DNA from: Dichloromethanomonas sp964477085
GTDB taxonomy: Bacteria; Bacillota; Desulfitobacteriia; Desulfitobacteriales; Syntrophobotulaceae
Reading direction: 5' to 3'
Assembly: GCA_964477085.1 (NCBI GenBank)
Contig: CAYZDF010000031.1
Span: 1 to 33,990, forward strand
Length of the DNA: 33,990 bases
Of this stretch, positions 15,162 to 23,132 are shown piece by piece (position 1 is the first letter of the stretch; every line of letters starts with the position of its first letter). A model generated the notes under the pieces. The model did no database searches. It had not been told where the DNA came from and saw only the letters and a program-made list of their open reading frames with translations. Position numbers and translations under genes: made by a program.

Positions 15162-15293
15162 ATCAAAATTACCATCAGCAGGCATATCTAGTTTGCATAT
15201 GCACCTAAAAATCAAAGGCTGATCAAATTCACCCCCAAAAAAGTTGGAATACCAAACAAGCGACTGGAATAAACCCAACAGGAGGTGGGAGTT

Positions 15294-15437
15294 ATGATTG
15301 AGCCACGAAAGGTGTTTGATCAAGAGTTCAAAGAAATGGTAGCTAAAGAATATCTAGAAACCGGATGCTCCATGAGAGAGATCAGCGCCAAGCGCGATGT
15401 GAACTTGACCTCTGCAAGTAACAGGGTAAAGATATAA
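15294..15437 (+). pseudogene. IS3-type transposase OrfA remnant
   Basis: This is a 47-codon frame with a strong GGAGGTGGGAG ribosome site. It reads FDQEFKEMVAKEYLETGCS then MREISAKRDVNLTSASNRV, the N-terminal helix-turn-helix of an IS3-family OrfA. It stops right after the helix-turn-helix, and no OrfB follows. The surrounding 15162-15506 contains nothing else I can identify. It could alternatively be a tiny DNA-binding protein. Confidence 0.45.
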
Positions 15438-15506
15438 GGCATTGAACCGGCTTTCTTTGCAGTTAGGTGCGGGTAAAGTATTAAGATTAAAGAAGGAGGC
15501 GATGTA

Positions 15507-18500
15507 ATGCAGCATAACCCTCGATACCAACTTAAACATCTTTCTATTCGTGTTCCATGGCACGACAATAAATGGAATGGTAGTGTTTGTAGTAATCCGA
15601 AAGCAAATGGAGCTTGCTTAGTTCTGAAGAATTGCGCGCTTCACCGGGACGATGAGCATGAACAGAAGCTTTCAGGCAAATTGCTTAAGGACATAGACGA
15701 GGATGATTTCCCTGTTTGCATTGGAGAAAGAGGGACCTATATGGCACCCTTCGCTATAAGTAAGATTTTATCGCATCCTTATGTAGAGAGTTCGCCTACG
15801 ACTCACGGACATTTAAAACCAACCCGAGTATTGTATCCTCAGTTTTCCGCTGCCGCAGTCCCATATCACTGGATGCTAAAGGGAAATGCCAAAGACAAAG
15901 CGTCCTTATTTGACTTGGATTATGACGAGCACCGTGAACCATCATTGCAATGGGCTAATAAGGGACATGACAACTGGGTGCAAGAAATTACCAATCAAAA
16001 AGCGTTGCTTAATTGCTTTTTTGAGCATTTTGAAGAAGAGACTTCTTTGGTTTTTTTCTATGCAAAACAGGTTCCATTTGTCGACGAACCAGTTCGTGTG
16101 CTTGCGGGCGTTGGCCGTATTAAAAAAATTATCCCATCGGATGCGTATGAAGGATCAAATAATCATTTCGGGGCAGCTTACTGGGAACACATGATACAGC
16201 ACAGTATAAGGCAGGATGGAGAAGACGGTTTTCTTCTACCTTATCATTCGGCAATATCCTATCAAGATTGCCATCCTGAGTTTGACATAGCGGAATTGGC
16301 AGTTATTGTTCCAAACGATAAAAGGTTCGAATTCTCCTATGCTGCTGAACATGTAAGCAATGACAGTGCAATTAGTGTCCTGTTGGAATGTATCAGGTCA
16401 TTAGAAAAGGCAGAGACATTAGGAATTGGCGAAAACCATCAGGCAACTATAAAATGGATTCATAATGAAATCGCCCGACTGGAAAAGCTCCGCGGGACCT
16501 ATCCTGGTATGGGCGCTGCTTTATGTGCTTTTGGGCTTGAAAAGGGCCATTTTGTTGCAGCAGAAATAATCAATAACCTAAAAGATACAAAGGATAATCC
16601 ATGGCTCCAGTTTGAAAAATATCTAGATAAGCCTATTGGAAAATTTTCTGACACTATCGCGGCATTAGTTCCTGAAAGTGCTAAGAAGATTTACCAGTTG
16701 CTAAAAAAGAAAGCGAGTTCTACACGGATTGATTTTCTCCATTTGCTGAGTCGGTTTGATCTGAGCATAGACCAGGCAATAAAACTATTTGTGGAAGTAG
16801 AACGAGAAGCAAATGACATTAAAAGTACCGAAGGTGATTATCTTAAAAACCCCTATCTTATCTACGAAGACTTGCGGCTAACTCTAACTCCTTTAGGTTT
16901 GAGTACCATTGATTTGGGCTTATTTCTTAAGAATTCGCCAGCAGAACTATTTCCCAACAATCTACTCCTAACTGATCCGCTTGACGGACATCGCATCCGC
17001 GCATTAACAATTCAACAGCTGGAAAACGCGGCTCTTGCGGGGCATACTTTGCTTCCAAGAAAAGAAATTATTAAGAGGATTCGCGATCTATCAATCGATC
17101 CGACTTGCCCGGTTAATAGCGACTACTTCGATTTAGCTGAAGAATACTTTAATGGCAGTGTTGTACTAGCAGAAATGAAAAATTTAGAAAAAGCGTATCA
17201 ATTGGAGCGCCTTTCAAAGACGAGGAATACTATTAACCGAAGAGTAAAGGACAAGGTTAATGGGAAACGCTTGGTACTAGAGGCTGATTGGAAAGTACTA
17301 ATTGACGAAGCATTAAAGCCTTCTTCAAAGAACGCACTCGATGAACAAGAACGAAAAGCCCGACAAGAAAAAGCAGCTGCGCTAAAGGAAATAGCAGAAT
17401 CCAGATTTTCTGTTCTCATTGGCCCTGCGGGTACTGGAAAAACAACTTTGCTCGCGATCCTAGCGGGTCAAAAAGAAGTGGAAAGAAATGGGGTTTTACT
17501 TTTGGCCCCAACGGGCAAGGCGCGAGTGCGTATGGAAGAAATCGCTCATGGGATAAAAGTAACAACAAAAACATTAGCACAGTTTCTTTCGGGATATAAT
17601 CGCTACAAAGGTGAGTTACACCAATATGTCTTCTCCGATATTTACTGTGAAGGCCAATATGAGACAGTTATCCTTGATGAATCATCAATGCTTACGGAAG
17701 AAATGCTCGCCACAACTTTAGATTGTTTAAAAGGAGTCAAGCGTTTAATTCTTGTTGGAGATCACCGCCAGCTCCCCCCTATTGGTGCTGGAAGACCTTT
17801 TGTGGACATTATTCACCACCTAAAACCAGAAAACATCGAAACCACATTTCCAAGAGTCGGAAAAGGGTACGCTGAGTTGACGATTAAGCGTAGGCAAGGT
17901 GGATCAGACCGGCAGGACATGCAGTTAGCCGAGTGGTTCAGCGGAGAAACTCTGGAACCTGGTGCTGACGCGATAATCAATCAGTTGTTTAACAACAGAA
18001 ACTCAGAGTATTTACGAATGGAACGTTGGGAAAACGAGATCGAATTTGATAGGCTTTTTGAGAAGGTTTTGGTAGAGGAACTTGGTTTAGAATCTTTAGC
18101 TGATACGGATAAATTTAACCAGGAACTTGGGTCAAAGGATGGGATATACTTCAACTTCAGAGAAGCAGTAAACAAAGTGGAATCCTGGCAGATACTGTCC
18201 CCTTTGAGAGAAAAAACCTTTGGTGTAAGGTCGCTAAACCGGAAAATCCATAAACTATTCCGTCAAGAGAACGTACGTTTTGCGAGAGACAAGAGAGGGA
18301 AAACTCCTTTACCGATTGGTTTGGAAGAAATTGTTTATGGTGACAAAATCATAAACCTGCAAAATAAAACAGGGAAGGATGCCTGGCCGAGGGAAGGCTG
18401 CTTGAACTATGTAGCAAATGGGGAGATTGGTATAGTCATTGGTCAGTTTAAAACGCCAAAGATGACCTTCAAAGGCAAACCTCAAAATACAGAAATAGAG

Positions 18501-19253
18501 TTTACCTCTCAGAAAGGTTTTAAGTACACCTTTAAGGCAAGGGAATTTAAAGAAGAGAGCGATAATCCACTAGAATTGGCTTATGCGCTTACGGTGCATA
18601 AAGCACAAGGTAGTGAGTTCGGAAAAGTGTTTTTAATCGTTCCGAACCCCTGTTTTCTACACACCCGCGAGATGCTCTACACTTCAATGACAAGACAAAA
18701 AGATAGAGTCATAATCCTTTACCAAGGAAGCGTTTTTGATATTAAAGAATTAGCCTCACCTTTGAAATCTGATACTTTGAAACGGATTACCAACTTGTTT
18801 GAAAAGCCGGAACTAGTAGAGGTTGAAGGACACTATCTTGAGAAAAACCTCATACATCAGGCAAGTGATGGGAAAATGTTACGCTCCAAGAGTGAGCTGC
18901 TCATCTACCAACGGCTAATAGATAAACAGCTTAATCCGTTATATGAAAAACGATTGGTGATCAAAGAAATAGAAAAACTGCCAGACTTTACTATAGAGAA
19001 CGAAGATACTGGAAAGGTTTACTATTGGGAGCATTGTGGAATGCTCTATGATGTAGAATACAAAAAAAGATGGGAAGAAAAGTATAAATGGTACCTTGAC
19101 AACAATATTCTACCTTATGCTGAAGGTGGCGGTGAAAACGGTACGCTGATAGTCACTGAAGACAAACAGCATCAATTAGAAGATGGTAGTATATGTGGTG
19201 CAATATCTGTAAAGGAAATTGACAGCATAATCAGAGAAATCTTCAAGATGTAG
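15507..19253 (+). CDS. RecD-like helicase fused to a PD-(D/E)XK nuclease, novel N-terminus
   Basis: This is a 1248-residue protein in three parts. Residues about 1-600 form an N-terminal region I cannot assign, starting with LSIRVPWHDNKWNGSVC and a cysteine-rich stretch. Residues about 630-1100 are a superfamily 1B, RecD-like helicase: GPAGTGKTT near 640, ILDESSM near 721, GDHRQLPP near 751 and LTVHKAQGSE near 1028. Residues about 1115-1210 form a restriction-like nuclease fold: RSKSELL, then LPDFTI near 1158 and YYWEHCGM near 1173, matching the PD...ExH variant often fused to helicases. The ATG has AAGGAGG 7 bases upstream. A weak TTGCAG/TATTAA promoter candidate lies at 15457-15484. The role is probably unwinding and cutting of foreign or damaged DNA. 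It is the last intact gene of the plus-strand cluster and appears complete. Confidence 0.85.
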   Translation: MQHNPRYQLKHLSIRVPWHDNKWNGSVCSNPKANGACLVLKNCALHRDDEHEQKLSGKLLKDIDEDDFPVCIGERGTYMAPFAISKILSHPYVESSPTTHGHLKPTRVLYPQFSAAAVPYHWMLKGNAKDKASLFDLDYDEHREPSLQWANKGHDNWVQEITNQKALLNCFFEHFEEETSLVFFYAKQVPFVDEPVRVLAGVGRIKKIIPSDAYEGSNNHFGAAYWEHMIQHSIRQDGEDGFLLPYHSAISYQDCHPEFDIAELAVIVPNDKRFEFSYAAEHVSNDSAISVLLECIRSLEKAETLGIGENHQATIKWIHNEIARLEKLRGTYPGMGAALCAFGLEKGHFVAAEIINNLKDTKDNPWLQFEKYLDKPIGKFSDTIAALVPESAKKIYQLLKKKASSTRIDFLHLLSRFDLSIDQAIKLFVEVEREANDIKSTEGDYLKNPYLIYEDLRLTLTPLGLSTIDLGLFLKNSPAELFPNNLLLTDPLDGHRIRALTIQQLENAALAGHTLLPRKEIIKRIRDLSIDPTCPVNSDYFDLAEEYFNGSVVLAEMKNLEKAYQLERLSKTRNTINRRVKDKVNGKRLVLEADWKVLIDEALKPSSKNALDEQERKARQEKAAALKEIAESRFSVLIGPAGTGKTTLLAILAGQKEVERNGVLLLAPTGKARVRMEEIAHGIKVTTKTLAQFLSGYNRYKGELHQYVFSDIYCEGQYETVILDESSMLTEEMLATTLDCLKGVKRLILVGDHRQLPPIGAGRPFVDIIHHLKPENIETTFPRVGKGYAELTIKRRQGGSDRQDMQLAEWFSGETLEPGADAIINQLFNNRNSEYLRMERWENEIEFDRLFEKVLVEELGLESLADTDKFNQELGSKDGIYFNFREAVNKVESWQILSPLREKTFGVRSLNRKIHKLFRQENVRFARDKRGKTPLPIGLEEIVYGDKIINLQNKTGKDAWPREGCLNYVANGEIGIVIGQFKTPKMTFKGKPQNTEIEFTSQKGFKYTFKAREFKEESDNPLELAYALTVHKAQGSEFGKVFLIVPNPCFLHTREMLYTSMTRQKDRVIILYQGSVFDIKELASPLKSDTLKRITNLFEKPELVEVEGHYLEKNLIHQASDGKMLRSKSELLIYQRLIDKQLNPLYEKRLVIKEIEKLPDFTIENEDTGKVYYWEHCGMLYDVEYKKRWEEKYKWYLDNNILPYAEGGGENGTLIVTEDKQHQLEDGSICGAISVKEIDSIIREIFKM

Positions 19254-19331
19254 CAAAACGTTTGAATACACCAATGTTAGTACGCAACTCCTCGCTAAAA
19301 CCAACAAAATCGGCCAAGATATCTCAATTCA

Positions 19332-19376
19332 TAAACGGGAATCGAAAACTGAGCCAAAAACGGGGAAACGGGAATC
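19332..19376 (+). repeat. IS21-like terminal repeats
   Basis: AAACGGGAATC occurs twice, at 19333-19343 and 19366-19376, 33 bases apart, just upstream of a decayed istA. Repeated short motifs inside the ends are characteristic of IS21-family elements. The first copy extends to a 17-bp string found identically at 2274-2290. Confidence 0.55.
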
Positions 19377-19418
19377 CAATATTAGACCACCCTGAGATCA
19401 TAAATAACCGCTATACTA

Positions 19419-20125
19419 TTGGTGAGATCTATCACATTAGGAAGCAGGGAAAAGGAGAAACCCAAGACGGTCCAAAAGGAGTATATCGCAAAGCTTCACA
19501 AGAAAAAAGGCAGATCGATTCGTCAGATTACCAAGCTGACAGGGCATTCTCGGAAAACGGTACGGAAAATGTTCAAAGACGCTGAACCACCCAAGTATGT
19601 CCAAAAAACTAAAAGGCCCAGTCCAATCACCGGTCCCGTTTGATCGATTCTCGAATAATGGTTGGAAGATAGCAAGGACATACTTCCCAAACTCAGACAC
19701 CCCGCCAAACGGATGTACGATCGTTTGATAGAGGAACATGGTTTTGAAGGAAGTGAAACCGCTGTGCGGAAGATGGTTCAAATGATGCGAAACGAACCCA
19801 AGGAATACTTTATGCTATTGACCTCTATTCCCGGAGAACTGGCATAGTTAGATTTCGGAGAAATCATAGGAACGATGGATGGGACCAAGCATAAGGTCTA
19901 CTTCTTCTGCTTGCTTCTCAAGTACAATCGTGTGTCCTTTGTGAAGTCCTTTCCGTCAAATGGATCAGAAGCATTCATCCAAGGACATATCTGAGTTTTT
20001 CCTTTTTTGGCGGAGTACCCAACGAAGTGCTCTACGACAACACATACCCTTTGGTGAGAAAGATCCTTGAAGGATCTCATCGTGAATTTATCGAAACTTT
20101 CATTCTACATTCTGCATTAGTAGAT
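19419..20125 (+). pseudogene. istA: IS21-family transposase IstA, decayed
   Basis: One main frame reads as IstA from the N-terminal helix-turn-helix (GRSIRQITKLTGHSRKTVRK) through HGFEGSETAVRKMV and YFMLLTSIPGELA to an integrase-core segment (DFGEIIGTMDGTKHKVYFF). It is broken by stops near 19641, 19653 and 19847 and at the end of AFIQGHI. A frameshift follows, after which GGVPNEVLYDN resumes. The 3' part beyond about 20125 and the istB partner are gone. The element is certainly inactive and its right end cannot be located. Confidence 0.8.
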
Positions 20126-20347
20126 AAATCAAACAAAGAAATATTGTCACTACACCAAGCAAACAGGGTTCAAATAGGATCAATCCGCGGTTGAGAAGGA
20201 TTTTTCGCTAATGAACACACCGTACAGGATCAACCGGGGGGGGCCGCATGAAAGGTTCTGGTCTAAGTGATTCACAATCTCATGATGCACAGCAAATCAG
20301 TTAAGAATTGGTCATTAATTGATAGACCAAGGCCATTACCCTGAACT

Positions 20348-20476
20348 ATGTACATTCCAGCCCATCGACCGGATATCAAACAATTGGTTCTCAATCTAGC
20401 CACTAATCAAAGTGGGATTCCGCTCTACATGAAGCTGACATTCCGCGAAAGGTCTGGAGGAACTGTTAGGGGTTGA
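20348..20476 (+). pseudogene. IS1634-like transposase fragment
   Basis: One short frame reads AHRPDIKQLVLNLATNQSG then IPLYMK, which closely fits the core of IS1634-family transposases (DHRPDLKQ...GIPL). It is bounded by stops, and nothing else of the transposase is clear. The surrounding 20126-20713 is otherwise stop-ridden, with an 8-G run at 20236-20243 and no gene I can support. Confidence 0.5.
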
Positions 20477-20713
20477 AGACCGCTTTCCGCGAGCCCTATA
20501 GGGGAGTTTTTCTGAGTCGTTTATTATTTATTCATATTACAAGGGGAAGGGCTTTGGTTCTGCTGTACTCTATCTGCTGAACAGTAATATGCAGATCAAG
20601 AAGCCATTAAGGTGATTCTTCATCTGTCGAGGAAGCGTGCGATTGCCTTTCCGGAAGACTGTGGATACAACCAGTTGGATTGTGATGATGGCAGGGTTTT
20701 GTAAGATGACCTT

Positions 20714-21017
20714 ATGAATGCAAGCATATCATTCTCACGAGAAGCTTTGGCTTACTTTTGCCAGAGAAATGGCATCAGGTGAAAGGTAATATTTGGCTCA
20801 GTACTTCGTGATGGTTATCGAACGGATAGTGATGTAGATATCCTTACAGAGTTTGATCCTGCTCAAATTTCCATTTTGTTCGATTTTGCTGGGGTGGAGC
20901 GGGATCTTTCCAAGTTTTCCTAGGACAAAAAGTCGATCTGAGAGCACTGGAGGATTTGAGTTGGTCTTTTGCCAAAGTGTAGTGTCTGAAGCTGAGGTAG
21001 TATATGCGGCAGAATGA
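20714..21017 (+). pseudogene. MntA-type nucleotidyltransferase antitoxin, decayed
   Basis: The frame shows the minimal nucleotidyltransferase signature FGSVLRDGYRTDSDVDIL followed by FDPAQISILF. After a frameshift it continues GQKVDLRALEDLS and ends VSEAEVVYAAE. A stop lies early, after GIR, and another sits at the frameshift near 20922. Its end overlaps the start of the HepT-like relic, the usual order for MntA/HepT toxin-antitoxin pairs. It is inactive as it stands. Confidence 0.8.
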
Positions 21018-21330
21018 TCGGATTCGATTGTGCCATATGCTAAATGCAGCAATAGATAGGGACCGTACGGTTCACGGAAAACAGAACAAACAAAACCTCG
21101 ATCACGACCGTCGGCATGAGTGGGCTCTTGTTAAGGCGATAGAAATAATGGGGGAAACAGCAAGCCAGTAGAGTGCGGAAACCTAAGCCAAGTTTCACAA
21201 TAAGCTATAGCAAGAGATGACCGGTATGCGCAAGCGGTTGGTTCATGCTTATTTAGAAACCTACTTGGATATCTTGTGCTAGACCGCTATCGAAGGACTT
21301 CCTCCGAGAATTGAAGAACTCCAAATGGTG
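21004..21330 (+). pseudogene. HepT (DUF86) HEPN toxin, decayed
   Basis: The frame starts MRQNDRIRLCHMLNAA and continues ALVKAIEIMGETAS, then MTGMRKRLVHAYLETYLDIL, then IEGLPPRIEEL. The HEPN catalytic pattern Rx4HxY (RKRLVHAY) is still legible. At least four in-frame stops (after ETASQ, SAET, HNKL and DILC) break it, so no toxin can be made. It pairs with the overlapping MntA-like relic. Confidence 0.8.
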
Positions 21331-21495
21331 CTGACCCGAGAAACCAAAACTGAGAGAAAGACCCGTTCCAACTGTTTTTTGATCTCTGCTGATTTTCGAA
21401 AAAAACCAGTTCGTTTCTAGCTCCAAAGGTGCGAGTTTTCGAACAGCATAATCTCTCAGGAAGTCTCCAGCTGGTATTGGGCAGAATAAGCTAGT

Positions 21496-22932
21496 TCATT
21501 TTACGGTATCTAGCGAATCCATATTCATGTTAATCCAAAAAGCTCGATCTCCCGCCCGGAAATCCTGCCATTGGCTAACTCCTAATCGTTCATGGCCTGC
21601 CTTTACAAGAGAACGTAGTTTATCTGCGCTTTCAATACCCGTAATTTGCGCAAGCTTCTGGAAATTTCTGTGTTGTGCTGCTCGTAAAAAGAAAGGGGTG
21701 GGTTTTAGGCGCGCAACATAGTGAAGCGTTTGTGGGTACCAAAAAACGTTATCGGATATGAAAGCCATCATCAGGGTGATCAAATCAGCCTGGATCACTT
21801 CTTGGAAGGGTATATCCTTTCGGTTAGCTTGTCGTTTTATGATTTCGGCGACAGGGGAATAGAGCTTTCTTCCATTTGTCGCAAGAACGGTCTGAAGCAT
21901 ATCCGAAGAACAAAGAAAAGCAGAATAATCGCTGAACCTGCTAGATTCATGCCACTCAGTCTCCGGAAGAAGGTAATCGTTGGTGAAAAGTAGATGAAGT
22001 ACGCCATAAGAGTTGGTTTTTAAAAGCGCCGCTACAATGTACAGAAAGGTTTCATAAGCAAATACACGGTGTGCCTCAAACCAAGTATCGTTCCAAGCAT
22101 GGATTTCTTGAGGTTTCGCCCTAAGCTCCAACAAACGCTCAAGTACAGCCAGTAAAGAGTCACAAAAATCTTCCGACGGATTCGCAGAAGATTCTAACAG
22201 TACCCAATCCACAATGTAGTCGCGAACCATCGCAAGCTTACTGCAATCTTCCAATACCCTCACGCTCATGTTTTCTGTGTGGGGCTTTTCTCTTATTCGC
22301 AGTGCATCGGCATGCTCAAAACAATATTCAAGGAATTCCTGCCTAAATCGCTTCCATCCCTGTTTGCCTTCATGGACAGCTTGTTTAAAATTTTCAAATT
22401 TCGCCTGCGCGTGTCCGACTGGTGCGGGGACGTTTTCTGTAATGTATAAGGGAGGATTTCCAAGTATGGGCTTCTCATAAACCGGCTTTCCAAACAAATG
22501 TCTTATTAGCTTTTCCCAGTTCTGGTTCACTGCTTCAAAACTCGAGAAGTCAATCCAGATGCGTGCCCTTAGAAAAAGGGGCAAGCATGCTTTTCTTTCT
22601 TCGTCGAATTCACATACAATAGGAACGAACTTTAATTGTTGTACATTATTGAATACTTCTTCTGAAATGATTTGTGATTCCGTACCGACTCCCGCCTCAC
22701 GCGCATCTGCCTTTTTGGAATAATTTGAATCAGAAAAGATGAGTACATGGGTTACCGTTTTATTGGTAATCATTTGTTCCATAAAGCTATTCTTATCCTG
22801 TCCTTCCTTCAAATTCCATACATCTAGTACAACATCAACTCCATCGCTCAACAGTCTCTCCGCCCATTTGATAATTTGCAATTGGTGTTCTGGAGATGAC
22901 CAGCAATATGAAATGAACACTTTTGGGTTCAA
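21496..22932 (-). CDS. SEFIR/TIR-domain defence protein
   Basis: This 478-residue protein begins with a SEFIR/TIR-like domain (about 1-150): VFISYCWSSPEHQLQIIKW, then LSDGVDVVLDVWNLKEGQD, then THVLIFSDSNYSKKADAR, and GVGTESQIISEEVF, whose glutamate is the likely catalytic residue. The remaining 320 residues (helical, with conserved-looking WNDTWFEAHRVFAYE) are probably the sensing or oligomerising part. I do not recognise them. Stand-alone bacterial SEFIR proteins are known anti-phage effectors thought to deplete NAD. The likely start is TTG 22932, because GGAGGGGG lies just upstream. A TTG five codons earlier is possible. It lies downstream of the type III restriction operon on the same strand, with a gap of about 200 bases, so it may be a separate unit. 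Confidence 0.8.
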   Translation of the reverse strand: MNPKVFISYCWSSPEHQLQIIKWAERLLSDGVDVVLDVWNLKEGQDKNSFMEQMITNKTVTHVLIFSDSNYSKKADAREAGVGTESQIISEEVFNNVQQLKFVPIVCEFDEERKACLPLFLRARIWIDFSSFEAVNQNWEKLIRHLFGKPVYEKPILGNPPLYITENVPAPVGHAQAKFENFKQAVHEGKQGWKRFRQEFLEYCFEHADALRIREKPHTENMSVRVLEDCSKLAMVRDYIVDWVLLESSANPSEDFCDSLLAVLERLLELRAKPQEIHAWNDTWFEAHRVFAYETFLYIVAALLKTNSYGVLHLLFTNDYLLPETEWHESSRFSDYSAFLCSSDMLQTVLATNGRKLYSPVAEIIKRQANRKDIPFQEVIQADLITLMMAFISDNVFWYPQTLHYVARLKPTPFFLRAAQHRNFQKLAQITGIESADKLRSLVKAGHERLGVSQWQDFRAGDRAFWINMNMDSLDTVK

Positions 22933-23032
22933 TGATACCCCCTCCAATTATTAGCCTAAGATGAAATTCCTGAGAATAGCTCTGAAAAACTTCGGAATCC
23001 AAGAAAATTACTTGCTACCGTGGTTGGAAAAA

Positions 23033-23119
23033 TCACATCACCAGCTTCAACAGCTCATCATAACTGTCCACCACTTCATACTTGACGTCGTTGCTGCTGA
23101 TCATCCGGAAGTGTTCTCA
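23033..23119 (-). pseudogene. Relic of a second type III Res C-terminus
   Basis: A 28-codon minus-strand stretch reads EHFRMISSNDVKYEVV then DSYDELLKLVM and a stop. It parallels the C-terminus of the neighbouring Res (CVKYEAVTSFKDLMDLV) but is not identical to it. A stop lies immediately upstream, so only the tail survives. It looks like the leftover end of an earlier or replaced type III restriction subunit. Confidence 0.5.
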
Positions 23120-23132
23120 GGACTCCCAATAA

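Noticed and set aside
20176..20260. Group II intron or other RNA element around the G-run
   Set aside because: A G-rich stretch alone is present; no reverse transcriptase frame and no domain V-like hairpin were found.
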